A stretch of DNA of 63,077 nt from Phycisphaerales bacterium (GCA_020352215.1 CP070675.1:5757964-5821040), one strand, 5' to 3'; positions 46,139 to 53,943 are shown, numbered from the stretch's first letter. Notes: generated from the letters alone by a model not told the origin. Made by a program: numbers and translations.

Positions 46139-47326
46139 CTATCTCAGATTTACTGAGCCGCTTTTGGTTTCCAAATGGAGTCTTCCCTTTCCTTCACCGA
46201 TCTTCCCCGAGAGTTTCTTCTTCGTCAGCTCTCCCGTGATTGTTATGGGCAGGTCGGTCTTTATTGAGCCGTAGCTTGTTGCCAGATCGACCTGACCTGC
46301 AAAACCCGGTGGTGCCACAAACTCAACGCTTCCATACGAGCTCACTGCGCTTGCGGACATCTCAGTCGGCGCCGACTGCGAGCAGGTGATCTCGATATTA
46401 CCGCTACCGGATTTCGCAGTGAGGTCGTTGGTTGTGATGTCCCGGCATCTTACGCGCCCGTAGGCCGTGGTTAGATTGGTTGTCTTTGCCGAAGTGTTTA
46501 TGACGTCAATACCGCCGCTGCCTGAGTCGAGTGTGACCGAATCAGCTGAGAGCTCCGCGACGCGGATGCCCCCGTAGGCCGTGTGTGCGTCACAATTACC
46601 AGCGGACACGTCTGTCAGAGCGATCTTGCCACTCTTGGTGTCCAGATTGAGATCGCCGTCCGCGAAGTCTTCGCAGGTGATGGAGCCATAGGCCGTATCG
46701 AAATCTGCCGTACCTCGTATGTTCTCGGTGGTGATGTCGCCGCTGCTACTTTTGAGCCTGATGCTGTCGCCGGAGATGTTTTCACAGGTGACGCGACCGT
46801 ACGAGGTCTCCAGCAGCGTTGAGCCTTGAATGTTAGCCGCGTCGATCGCTCCACTGCTTGTCTTAGCTTTCGTATTTCCTTCAAGATCAGTTACCCTGAT
46901 GGGGCCGTATGCACTGCTACAGTCCACACTCGTCTGCTTCGGTACGGTGATGTCGAAACTTACGCTGATCGACCGCGCACGTTTTGCGGCAGGCTTATCG
47001 ACCCGGACTTTCAATGTGTCACCTGCCGGTTCAAGTACCAGTTTCACCTGTTCGGCCAACTGCTTGGCCTGCTCATCGGTTGTAGCTCTTGCGGTAATGT
47101 TTGCAGTCACGTTACAGTCGGCAACATCGGATCCAACCACGGTGATCGAACCGCTTTTCGTTTCCACCACGACCGTTGAGCCCGGTGCGAGGGGAGCTTG
47201 CCTTGCGATCTCCCTTTCATACTTTGCCCTCTGCCAATCCCCTATGCGGATGTCGCATCCACAGCCGATCAGCAGTGGGCAGAGGGCAGTTCCGAGCAGC
47301 AAGATGGAAAGATGATTCTTCTTCAT
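46139..47326 (-). CDS. DUF4097-family beta-helix lipoprotein, copy 1
   Basis: 395 residues; GGGAG before the ATG at 47326. Lipoprotein signal MKKNHLSILLLGTALCPLLIGC. After an alpha/beta head (NVTANITARATTDEQAKQLAEQVKLVLE) come repeated ~22-residue strands alternating TKSGSI, SAYGPI, SSGAI, TSYGRV, SSSGDI, TAYGSI; this gives the right-handed beta-helix of DUF4097 (putative adhesin). The alternating S-G and Y-G register distinguishes it from copy 2. It probably sits on the outer or inner membrane and is controlled by the divergent ECF sigma unit. Confidence 0.9.
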   Translation of the reverse strand: MKKNHLSILLLGTALCPLLIGCGCDIRIGDWQRAKYEREIARQAPLAPGSTVVVETKSGSITVVGSDVADCNVTANITARATTDEQAKQLAEQVKLVLEPAGDTLKVRVDKPAAKRARSISVSFDITVPKQTSVDCSSAYGPIRVTDLEGNTKAKTSSGAIDAANIQGSTLLETSYGRVTCENISGDSIRLKSSSGDITTENIRGTADFDTAYGSITCEDFADGDLNLDTKSGKIALTDVSAGNCDAHTAYGGIRVAELSADSVTLDSGSGGIDVINTSAKTTNLTTAYGRVRCRDITTNDLTAKSGSGNIEITCSQSAPTEMSASAVSSYGSVEFVAPPGFAGQVDLATSYGSIKTDLPITITGELTKKKLSGKIGEGKGRLHLETKSGSVNLR

Positions 47327-47357
47327 TTTCGTTTCTCCCTGCAAATAGTTCGATGGC

Positions 47358-48377
47358 CTACTTTATCGTGATTGAACCGTCGCCGGTCTTGAGGTACACC
47401 TTGCCTTCTCCCGTACCGATGGTTCCACGCAGTGATTTGCCGATCTTACCTGTGACTGCTATCGGCAGTTCCGTGTGGATGGAGCCATCGCTTGTGTATG
47501 CATCGAAGACCGCTGATAGACCGGCTGGACCGACGAACGTGATGCTGCCGTCAGATGTTGTTGCCCGTACGTCCAGCGGACCTCGGACGTCCTTGGCGTA
47601 TTGTATGTGCACGGGCCCATCGGAGGTTCGGCAGTTGAGTCGTCCGGCAGTGATATCCCTGCATTTGATACCGCCGTCGCTCGTTCTGAGAATGAGATTG
47701 TCGCCCTTCACTTCCGTAACAGTGATGTTTCCGTCAGAGGTGTGGGCATCGCAAGTCTCGGCAGATGACTGCAAAATCCTAATGCTGCCGTCGCTTGTGT
47801 GGAGTTCCAGGCTGCCAGCGGTGGCTTTTGTGCAGGTGATTGATCCGTCGGATGTCCGCAGCTTGGCATCGCCATTCGTATCTTCAACCGAAATACTACC
47901 ATCGGACGTTTTCGCTTCCACCTTGCCGGCGATATCGGCTACTTTGACAGAGCCATCACTGGAAGTAAGCTGCAAATCCGTCCTGTCCGGCGTCGTCACG
48001 TCGAAAGACACACTGAAATTGCGATTTCTCTTGTAGAGCGGTTTTTCGATCTTTGTGGCCAATCCGTTAGCAGTAGGTTCCAACTTTATCTTGATTGCTT
48101 CGGCCAGCTCTCTGGCCGCCTCTTCAGTCATTGCCCGGGCGACTATCGTAGCTATGACGTTGCACTCAGTAACTTGGGCACCCTCGACGGTGATAGAGCC
48201 GTCACTCGTCTGCGCGGCAAAAGCCGAACCGGGTTGCAGAGGCGCCGACAGCGTGACCTGCCTCTCGTACCTTGCCGACATTGGGCCGCCGCCGATCTGG
48301 ATAACACACCCCGGAATAACAACCAGCAAGACCAGCAGCGAACCCAGCGACGTCCCGTTAAGAATACCCTTGTTCAT
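47358..48377 (-). CDS. DUF4097-family beta-helix lipoprotein, copy 2
   Basis: 339 residues; GAAAGGATGAC precedes the ATG. Lipoprotein signal ending VVIPGC. The head domain (NVIATIVARAMTEEAARELAEAIKIKLE) matches copy 1, and the repeat unit is TSDGSI/TSDGGI (about ten copies), ending YLKTGDGSITIK. Copy 1 follows 31 bases downstream; both belong to one operon with the small membrane protein. The near-perfect DNA repetition of ACGAGCGACGG-type units could drive the internal deletions seen in the two remnants upstream. Confidence 0.9.
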   Translation of the reverse strand: MNKGILNGTSLGSLLVLLVVIPGCVIQIGGGPMSARYERQVTLSAPLQPGSAFAAQTSDGSITVEGAQVTECNVIATIVARAMTEEAARELAEAIKIKLEPTANGLATKIEKPLYKRNRNFSVSFDVTTPDRTDLQLTSSDGSVKVADIAGKVEAKTSDGSISVEDTNGDAKLRTSDGSITCTKATAGSLELHTSDGSIRILQSSAETCDAHTSDGNITVTEVKGDNLILRTSDGGIKCRDITAGRLNCRTSDGPVHIQYAKDVRGPLDVRATTSDGSITFVGPAGLSAVFDAYTSDGSIHTELPIAVTGKIGKSLRGTIGTGEGKVYLKTGDGSITIK

Positions 48378-48404
48378 CTCGTCATCCTTTCGATTCCTAC
48401 TGGT

Positions 48405-48473
48405 TTACTTGATTGAACCATTGCCAAGCTTGTGGTTTCGGTCGCTGGTCACCGGCAGACCGATCTGACTCAG
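48405..48473 (-). pseudogene. Decayed DUF4097 C-terminal remnant
   Basis: Minus-strand codons read LSQIGLPVTSDRNHKLGNGSIK then stop. This resembles the end of the DUF4097 proteins (ELPIAVTGKIGKS ... GDGSITIK) with internal loss. Only 23 codons survive and no start is visible. It lies just upstream of copy 2 and overlaps its likely leader. Confidence 0.35.
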
Positions 48474-48494
48474 GTCCTGCGCACGTTCGATGGG

Positions 48495-48686
48495 TCATCT
48501 TATCCTCACCAGTCCTGCGCTGGTTTTCAGATATACTTTGCCGACACAGCAAAGTTGGCCGGTGGCAACTGCTGTTGCGAGCTTCTTTTTCCTTGCCCTT
48601 GAGAACACCGTCAGAGGCAGGTCGGTTCTTACCGATCCGTTGAATGCCCCAGCTGGCCTCAGATAGCGGTTAGCGTTCATTTTCAT
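48495..48686 (-). pseudogene. Internally deleted DUF4097 gene remnant
   Basis: 63 codons from an ATG at 48686 with AGAGGAG in front. The first residues MKMNANRYLRPAG resemble a DUF4097 signal start; the rest jumps straight to the C-terminus: NGSVRTDLPLTVFSRARKKK and GKVYLKTSAGLVRIR, aligning with SIKTDLPITITGELTKKK and GRLHLETKSGSVNLR of copy 1. The whole beta-helix (about 300 residues) and most of the signal peptide are missing. It is probably a deletion product of a third tandem copy adjoining the sigma gene. Confidence 0.65.
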
Positions 48687-48919
48687 ATCTCCTCTGAACA
48701 TTCCGTTCCGTCCGTTTTCCTTCGAGGTTCTATGTCGTCGTTCATCAGTTAGTCGCCGGGGCGGAGCTGGCGGTTTCACAAAATGTGCAGTTTTTCCTTG
48801 TTTTCGGGGTTTGGCTCGTCTTTTATGGATCGGCCGTCGATCTTGCCGGATTGGCGGGAGAGAATCCTGAAACCTGTTGGAGCCCGGGCGCGACTAACCT
48901 ATTAAGAAGGGAAGGTCCT

Positions 48920-49507
48920 TTGGCAGGTCGGACATGGAGACAGCGAAAAAAGGGCGACTGGTTGCGGCTGCTACGTAGCGGCGATCATGAGGCCTTTGCT
49001 GAGTTCATTGATAAATATAAAGAGACGGTTTTTATGTGCTGCCGCCGGCTTGGCCTCAACGAGGATGAAACCGAGGATGTGGCCAGCGAGACTTTTCTGG
49101 CGGTCTATCGCGGCCTCAGTCGATACAGTGGCAAAGCCGAACTGAGCACGTGGCTGTGGAGCATTGCGTACCGTCAGGCAATAAACTACCTGCGGAAGAA
49201 CAGAAGGCACGTGCAGCTTGAGGCTGAGGCAGATGGTGAAACTGCCGGCAGCACGGGGATGGACCCTACCGCAGCAGTCCTTCACGAGGAGACGAAAGAG
49301 GTCGTTTGGAAAGCCGTTGAGGAGTTGCCGAGACTATGGGCCATGGCGGTGATGCTCTTCTATAAGGAACAAAAGAGTATCGCCGATATTGCAAAAGTGA
49401 TGCAAGTAAGGCATAATACAGCTAAGACATATTTGTTCAGAGGACGGGAGAGATTGAAAGAAACGTTGGCTCCGGTGTTCGGGGAAGATAGCAATGCCGA
49501 CAAGTAG
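48920..49507 (+). CDS. ECF-type RNA polymerase sigma factor
   Basis: 195 residues from a TTG at 48920, preceded by AGAAGGGAAGG. The frame is open back to an ATG at 48785, but that adds a hydrophobic stretch unlike a sigma N-terminus and has no ribosome site. Region 2: LRSGDHEAFAEFIDKYKETVFMCCRRLGLNEDETEDVASETFLAVYRGLSRYSGKAELSTWLWSIAYR; region 4: ELPRLWAMAVMLFYKEQKSIADIAKVMQVRHNTAKTYLFRGRERLKETL. Its stop overlaps the next gene by 14 bases. Divergent from the DUF4097 genes, which it probably activates. Confidence 0.93.
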   Translation: MAGRTWRQRKKGDWLRLLRSGDHEAFAEFIDKYKETVFMCCRRLGLNEDETEDVASETFLAVYRGLSRYSGKAELSTWLWSIAYRQAINYLRKNRRHVQLEAEADGETAGSTGMDPTAAVLHEETKEVVWKAVEELPRLWAMAVMLFYKEQKSIADIAKVMQVRHNTAKTYLFRGRERLKETLAPVFGEDSNADK

Positions 49508-49919
49508 ACCCAACGAGGATCGATTCGATGATATGCTGAGGCTCTCGATGCAGGGCCATCGCGAGCCTGTGCCAGCCGGTTTCACCGCCAGAGTGCTCAG
49601 AGAGGTTGAAAGATCCGAAGAACAGCGGATCTTGGCCCACGTGGTGTGGCAGGAACGCCTTGCATTGGCGGGTTGTATCGTGGTGGGTGCTACCGTTTTC
49701 GTGGGGACACTTCTGTTTCCGGGCCGTGTGGTCGGCCTGTTTCGACGCGTTGCAGCCGGCTTTGCAGACCAAGGTGGGCCACTGCTCGATAGAATCCCAC
49801 AGGCTGTGGGAGCTGTCGGTGGTGATTGGCAGCTTTACGCCATCCTGGCTGTCGCGTTAGGATTTGCCCTCTACAGTCTTGTAGAACTGTTGTTGGGTGA
49901 CAGATTGCGCATAGCGTAG
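49494..49919 (+). CDS. Anti-sigma-factor-like membrane protein
   Basis: 141 residues overlapping the sigma gene by 14 bases, the usual coupling of an ECF sigma with its anti-sigma factor. The N-terminal ~55 residues are soluble (DDMLRLSMQGHREPVPAGFTARVLREVERSEEQ), resembling the region after the sigma-binding segment of planctomycete anti-sigma proteins. Two helices follow (LALAGCIVVGATVFVGTLLF, LYAILAVALGFALYSLVELLL). No zinc HXXXCXXC motif is present, so it is not a ZAS-type protein. Role inferred from position. Confidence 0.72.
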   Translation: MPTSRPNEDRFDDMLRLSMQGHREPVPAGFTARVLREVERSEEQRILAHVVWQERLALAGCIVVGATVFVGTLLFPGRVVGLFRRVAAGFADQGGPLLDRIPQAVGAVGGDWQLYAILAVALGFALYSLVELLLGDRLRIA

Positions 49920-50392
49920 AATCACAAGGGACCGCACAGGCACCAGAGCAGGGCGTATCACACCTGCATTTTGTCCAACCAGCACCGGGCTTTTGTCCAT
50001 TGACTCGGTATGGGTCCCGCTTGCCTGCGCACCGTAGGGCATCCTTACCTCGCAGCCTTAGCCTGGGCAGACCGCATGTCGTCAGGCGATACCGAACAAA
50101 GGAATCCCGTGAGGAGGGGCCCGTCATGTTGCAGCCGCTAAAGGGCCGCAAAACCCCGATAAACAGCCTCTCTATTGACCAAGATGGGGGCCAGGTGCCG
50201 GTTTTGCTGCACGGTGCTAGGCGGCGGTGAGTTTCGACTTGGCCCACTAAACCCCCGGCCACATCTGACCGATATCCCACTTAGTATCTGGCTTCGTGAG
50301 GATCGGGTAGTCCCATAAGATGGAGCAGCACAGCAACGCAATTTGCCCTCATGGCCGGAGTCGAAAGGCTGTTGGTCGGGCGGGAGTGAGCC
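49920..50392 (+). other. Intergenic region before the sigma-70 gene
   Basis: 473 bases. It includes a 34-codon frame at 50126-50230 (MLQPLKGRKTPINSLSIDQD...) with a strong GAGGAGGGG site six bases upstream, which might be a leader peptide or tiny gene. Nothing else coding is credible. An extended leader RNA for the sigma gene is possible, but no known riboswitch was recognised. Confidence 0.4.
50126..50230 (+). CDS. Possible 34-residue leader peptide / small protein
   Basis: Short frame whose only strong support is the ribosome site GAGGAGGGG just before its ATG. The product is polar and basic (PLKGRKTPINSLSIDQDGGQ, ending LLHGARRR), with no signal or helix pattern. It could act as an upstream frame for the sigma gene 163 bases later, or be chance. 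Confidence 0.2.
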   Translation: MLQPLKGRKTPINSLSIDQDGGQVPVLLHGARRR

Positions 50393-51214
50393 ATAGCATT
50401 TGATGTCACAATAAAAGAATACCTCAAAGAGATTGACGAAGCATCACTACTGAGCTGGGAAGAAGAGTATGAGTTAGGAAAACTCATCGTCGAAGATAAT
50501 GACCCAGAGGCCAGGGAGCGCTTGGTGCGAAGCAATCTGAGGCTGGTTGTCAGCATTGCAAAAAGATATGGTGGCCGGGGCATGAGCCTTGGGGACCTGA
50601 TCGAGGAGGGAAATCTCGGCCTCATAAAGGCCGTTGATTACTTCGATCCCAACCGTGGCACCCGTTTTAGCACGTATGCAGCGTGGTGGATAAAGCAGAG
50701 CATCAGGCGTGCTCTGCTCGAAAACGTCCAGCCGGTTCATATTCCCACCTACATGGTGGCATTGATAAATCAGTGGCGGCACACCACAGCAGAGCTGGAA
50801 AGCAAAGTCGGCAGGATTCTAAGCGTTGAAGAAATGGCCGATATCATGCATCTGCCTTTGCGCAAAGCAAAGGTCATCCATCGGATCGTTGAGGTCCTGG
50901 GCTCCGTTAATGAGACTCGCGGCGGCAATGACTCGGACGAAAGCCAGATGCTCGAGGCAACTGTCGAAGACCCGAGTGCCGCCAGACCGGAAGACGCATT
51001 GGTAGCGCATGAAGAGAAAGCAAAGGCGTTAAGGTTGCTCAACAGAATCGAGCCGAGGGAAGCCCAGATACTGAGACTGCATTACGGTTTGGCCGGGAAC
51101 AAGCCGATGTCACTAAAAGAAATCGGCAAGAAATTAAACTTGACCCGGGAAAGGATTCGCCAGATCCGGCGTGACGCCCTCACCAAGCTCTACGAATACA
51201 TGAATGAGGACTAG
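50393..51214 (+). CDS. Sigma-70 family (RpoD/RpoS-like) sigma factor with apparent ATA start
   Basis: 273 residues if read from an ATA codon at 50393, which lies six bases after GGGAG; an in-frame TGA at 50387 rules out anything upstream, and the first ATG/GTG/TTG-type codons (TTG 50519, GTG 50522) would remove region 1.2. Region 1.2 is AFDVTIKEYLKEIDEASLLS ... EEEYELGKLIVEDNDPEARERL; region 2 VRSNLRLVVSIAKRYGGRGMSLGDLIEEGNLGLIKAVDYFDP, FSTYAAWWIKQSIRRAL; region 3 IPTYMVALINQW; region 4 GNKPMSLKEIGKKLNLTRERIRQIRRDALTKL. A group 2-type sigma. ATA initiation is rare (known for infC as AUU); a base error or mutation from ATG is the alternative. Confidence 0.88.
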   Translation: MAFDVTIKEYLKEIDEASLLSWEEEYELGKLIVEDNDPEARERLVRSNLRLVVSIAKRYGGRGMSLGDLIEEGNLGLIKAVDYFDPNRGTRFSTYAAWWIKQSIRRALLENVQPVHIPTYMVALINQWRHTTAELESKVGRILSVEEMADIMHLPLRKAKVIHRIVEVLGSVNETRGGNDSDESQMLEATVEDPSAARPEDALVAHEEKAKALRLLNRIEPREAQILRLHYGLAGNKPMSLKEIGKKLNLTRERIRQIRRDALTKLYEYMNED

Positions 51215-51342
51215 GTTTCGCACGGATGCCGACACAGAAACTTGCCTTATTCCGGTAATATAGCAACAATACTTGTCCGCTGTTAGATGGTGTATTCATT
51301 TGAGCGTTGGTAAGGAGAATGTATACCAAGGAAGGTAGACTC

Positions 51343-51870
51343 ATGACTACAAAAGGAATTGATCTGCAAGCATACATTCGAAGCATTCCGGACTGGCCTA
51401 AAAAGGGAATCCTATTTCGCGACATCACGCCCCTGTTGGCTGATCCGAACGCATTCTCTGCCGCCGTGGATGCACTTTGTGCGGGCTATGCCGAGACAGG
51501 CGTCGAGTATGTGGCGGCTGTCGAGGCAAGAGGCTTCATATTCGGAGCTGCCGTTGCAGAGAAGTTAGGCGTGGGCTTTGTCCCCATACGAAAGAAGGGC
51601 AAGTTACCTTTCAAAACTGAGAGCGTAACTTATGAGCTGGAATACGGCACAGATACCTTGGAAGTGCACAGCGATGCCATCGAAAAAGCCGCGAAGGTCT
51701 TGATGATCGATGACCTGCTGGCTACCGGTGGCACAATGGCCGCGGCCTGCAAGCTCATCGAAAAAATAGGGGGCCAAGTCGTAGGTATAGGATTCCTTAT
51801 CGAGCTTAGTGAATTGGCTGGCCGAGAGAAACTTGACGGCTACACGATCAACACCGTCCTGTCATATTGA
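51343..51870 (+). CDS. apt: Adenine phosphoribosyltransferase
   Basis: 175 residues; the start at 51343 (AAGGAAGG upstream) matches the family's usual N-terminus MDLKxYIRxIPDFPKKGI (here IDLQAYIRSIPDWPKKGILFRDITPLLADP). An ATG at 51319 would add eight residues but sits directly on its ribosome site. PRPP-binding loop VLMIDDLLATGGTMAAACKLIE; also AAVEARGFIFGAAVAEKLGVGFVPIRKKGKLP. Salvages adenine to AMP. Follows the sigma gene by 128 bases. Confidence 0.96.
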   Translation: MTTKGIDLQAYIRSIPDWPKKGILFRDITPLLADPNAFSAAVDALCAGYAETGVEYVAAVEARGFIFGAAVAEKLGVGFVPIRKKGKLPFKTESVTYELEYGTDTLEVHSDAIEKAAKVLMIDDLLATGGTMAAACKLIEKIGGQVVGIGFLIELSELAGREKLDGYTINTVLSY

Positions 51871-51981
51871 TGGGGTATCTCAAGTATCGAAGCCACACGG
51901 CCGTCTCGCTTTAACAGACAACAAGACTGAGATCGGCCCGCGTCCACTGAGGCGCGACGTGTCTGACAGCCCCGAATGTGG

Positions 51982-52473
51982 CTAAGTGCCCTGCCTTCTC
52001 CGCCTCATCAGAAGGGCCAGACCGCCCAATCCAAGCAGCGCCGCCGTCACGGGCTCAGGGATAGGGTTCTGTGTCACGGCAAAAGAGTAGTCGCCCGGGT
52101 CGGGGACATTCACCTTGAACTCAAATGTGACGAATTCACCGGGGGGTACTTCCTCCGGTGCCCAGAACTCAATGGTCCAAGCATCGGGATACTCGACCGT
52201 GCCGAAGTCCGTGCTACCCCCACTACCTTCTACAAACGTCACTTCACCCTCAGGGTCAAGCGTCAGTATGTACCCCGTCCATGTGATGTCGCTGTAATTA
52301 GCCGTAGTGATGGTGAATGTCGGAGAGACCTCGTCTTCACCTATGACCACGAGACCAGGGTCGGCTCCCTCCGACGCTACATCAGAACTGAGACTGACTA
52401 AGCTCCCGTGAACACTACTGGTGAGGAAAATAACCGCCCCGAACAATGCGAATGCGACTCTACACCTACTCAT
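51982..52473 (-). CDS. PEP-CTERM sorting-domain protein
   Basis: 163 residues with GGAGGAG before the ATG and a signal peptide (MSRCRVAFALFGAVIFLTSSVHG). The mature part is a small beta-rich domain (ITWTGYILTLDPEGEVTFVEG, EEVPPGEFVTFEFKVNVPDPGDYSFAVTQNP), similar to secreted cohesin/Ig-like folds. The C-terminus PIPEPVTAALLGLGGLALLMRRRRQ is a PEP-CTERM signal, sorted by exosortase. It converges on apt. Function unknown. Confidence 0.85.
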   Translation of the reverse strand: MSRCRVAFALFGAVIFLTSSVHGSLVSLSSDVASEGADPGLVVIGEDEVSPTFTITTANYSDITWTGYILTLDPEGEVTFVEGSGGSTDFGTVEYPDAWTIEFWAPEEVPPGEFVTFEFKVNVPDPGDYSFAVTQNPIPEPVTAALLGLGGLALLMRRRRQGT

Positions 52474-52812
52474 GGCTGCTCCTCCATAATTGGCCTATAT
52501 CAAGTTGCATGGACTATACACCTGGCCGGCTGCAAAAGCAATATTTTTTTTTGAATTTTTGGCAAAAAAGGCGGCTCAACTATCCTGCCTCATATCGCAA
52601 CCTCAACAATCCCAGTGTTTTACTCTCGCGAGCATTTCGCGATTCTTTCGCTGAAATCCGGCACATCGGCCTTTTCGGGCTTTGAAGCCCATTTTTCGCC
52701 ACGTGTCGCGACGGCAGGAGTCCGATCCACCCCTCCACTTGCGGCCAAGTTGAATCTGAAGTCCTCACGGGCCAGTAATACCGGAAAAATGAATAGATTT
52801 TCCAGAATATCA
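52474..52812. other. Intergenic region, T-rich, no gene recognised
   Basis: 339 bases between the divergent PEP-CTERM gene and the HTH-ClpN promoter. It contains a T-run near 52543, the stem-loop with T-tail at 52677-52696 and several TTTCGCG-type words around 52635-52655. No credible protein-coding frame. Confidence 0.45.
52677..52696 (+). terminator. Stem-loop with T-tail in the intergenic region
   Basis: GGGCT (52677-52681), TTGA loop, AGCCC (52686-52690), then A and five T residues. It looks like an intrinsic terminator facing right, yet no gene on the plus strand ends nearby, hinting at an unannotated short transcript. Confidence 0.4.
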
Positions 52813-52841
52813 TTGCATTATTTTGCCTTTTGTACTATAAT
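52813..52841 (+). promoter_or_regulatory. Sigma-70-type promoter for the HTH-ClpN gene
   Basis: TTGCAT (52813-52818), 17-base spacer, TATAAT (52836-52841). The start codon is 27 bases after the -10 box, giving a leader of about 20 bases. Confidence 0.68.
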
Positions 52842-52868
52842 GCTGCATATTGATGAGGATAGTACGCT

Positions 52869-53573
52869 ATGCAACTGATGTCGATAGAGGATTTGGCGGT
52901 CTATCTGGGCGACTCCAAGCGAACGGTGTACAAGTACATCGCCAGCGGTGATTGTCCGCCCTACGTTCGGATAAGCACCAAGAATATCAAGTTTGACCGG
53001 GCGGACGTCGATGCCTGGCTGGAATCGAAAAAGGTCTACCCTGGGCCGGGAGGTAAAAGAATGAGCGATTCTACTGTGGTTGATCGTGCGAAAGCGGCGC
53101 TGCGGGCCGCAGTTGGCAGGCGCAAGCTACCTCGGACGCCGCGTGCACAAGCCGTTCTTGAACGAGCGCAGACGCAGGCTTGTGAAGATGGATTCGACCT
53201 TGTGGGTACGGAGCACATCCTGTGCGGGATCGTGTCTGTCACGGACTGTCTTGGCGCAAGGATTCTTAAGAATCTTGGGGTGGCCCCATCCAAGTGTTAT
53301 CAGCGCTACGAGCAACTGTGCAAACCTTCGGATAAGACAGGCGCCGGCAAGGCCGAACTCGCTGAGGATGTAGACAAGGTCATTCTATGCGCTTGTGAGC
53401 AAGCCACTGAGTGGGGTCATAAGTACTTCGGAGCCGAGCATTTGCTCACCGGGATACTACTCGCCGGTGTAGGCGCTGGATTCGCGATCCTGAGCGATCT
53501 CGGTGTTAGTCTTGAAGGGGTACGTGAAGAGACGGCGAAGTTGGTTGTCTGCGAGCCCCAAACGGATCAATGA
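52869..53573 (+). CDS. Excisionase-type HTH domain fused to a double Clp-N domain
   Basis: 234 residues. Residues 1-55 form a MerR/excisionase-like winged helix (MSIEDLAVYLGDSKRTVYKYIASGDCPPYVRI ... FDRADVDAWLESKK). Residues ~80-225 carry two ClpN/ClpC-type repeats: ARAQAVLERAQTQACEDG-like helix, DLVGTEHILCGIVS, and again VILCACEQATEWGHKYFGAEHLLTGILLAG. ClpN domains bind adaptors or substrates in Clp unfoldases; no AAA+ module is present. It could be a transcription factor sensing protein damage or adaptor ligands. The stop codon overlaps the next small frame by ATGA. Confidence 0.85.
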   Translation: MQLMSIEDLAVYLGDSKRTVYKYIASGDCPPYVRISTKNIKFDRADVDAWLESKKVYPGPGGKRMSDSTVVDRAKAALRAAVGRRKLPRTPRAQAVLERAQTQACEDGFDLVGTEHILCGIVSVTDCLGARILKNLGVAPSKCYQRYEQLCKPSDKTGAGKAELAEDVDKVILCACEQATEWGHKYFGAEHLLTGILLAGVGAGFAILSDLGVSLEGVREETAKLVVCEPQTDQ

Positions 53574-53710
53574 CAATGTTGCTCTATGTGTGGTGGGGCA
53601 TGCCGTTCCGTGTGCAGGTGTGCTGCGATTGGTGGCGCAGTCGCGATGAATCTCTTCGCCATGCGCAAGACGACGCAGAAGGGCAAAAGGGGAAAGGAGC
53701 TGAGAAATGA
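53570..53710 (+). CDS. 46-residue tryptophan-rich small protein
   Basis: A frame joined to both neighbours by four-base ATGA overlaps (53570-53573 and 53707-53710), the classic sign of translational coupling. Start MTMLLYVWWGMPFRVQVCCD, then WWRSRDESLRHAQDDAEGQK and a Lys-rich end. Four Trp in the first 24 residues and two adjacent Cys are unusual. There is no separate ribosome site, as expected for a coupled gene. It may be a small membrane-interface protein; a chance open frame is still possible. Confidence 0.42.
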   Translation: MTMLLYVWWGMPFRVQVCCDWWRSRDESLRHAQDDAEGQKGKGAEK

Positions 53711-53943
53711 TCGTTGGCACTTTAGCCCTCTGGACTCCGGGGCCAGTTGAGGTGGTCTTTATCCTGGCTTTCTGGGCCCTCCCGGCTCTGGTGGTTGTCT
53801 GGATCGTGAGACATGTTTTGCGAAGCGACAGAGAAAGACTGAAACTACGTCTTGAAGTCGGTAAGCTGGCCGACGAGCTTGAGCAGATGCGGAAACAGAA
53901 AGACAGTCAAGCTGAGACAGGCCCCTCGGCAGTGTCAGATTGA
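53707..53943 (+). CDS. 78-residue membrane protein with C-terminal coiled coil (PspB-like layout)
   Basis: An N-terminal Pro/Trp-containing stretch and one transmembrane helix (VVFILAFWALPALVVVWIVRHVL), then a charged heptad region SDRERLKLRLEVGKLADELEQMRKQK. GGAG lies upstream. The layout recalls PspB or phage-shock-type regulators, but sequence identity to that family is not evident. It is the third member of the coupled set beginning with the HTH-ClpN gene. The last nine bases overlap the convergent prmC. Confidence 0.68.
   Translation: MIVGTLALWTPGPVEVVFILAFWALPALVVVWIVRHVLRSDRERLKLRLEVGKLADELEQMRKQKDSQAETGPSAVSD

Noticed and set aside
48785..48919. N-terminal extension of the ECF sigma factor from ATG 48785
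   Set aside because: Adds a hydrophobic 45-residue stretch absent from ECF factors and has no ribosome site; TTG at 48920 with AGAAGGGAAGG fits family length.
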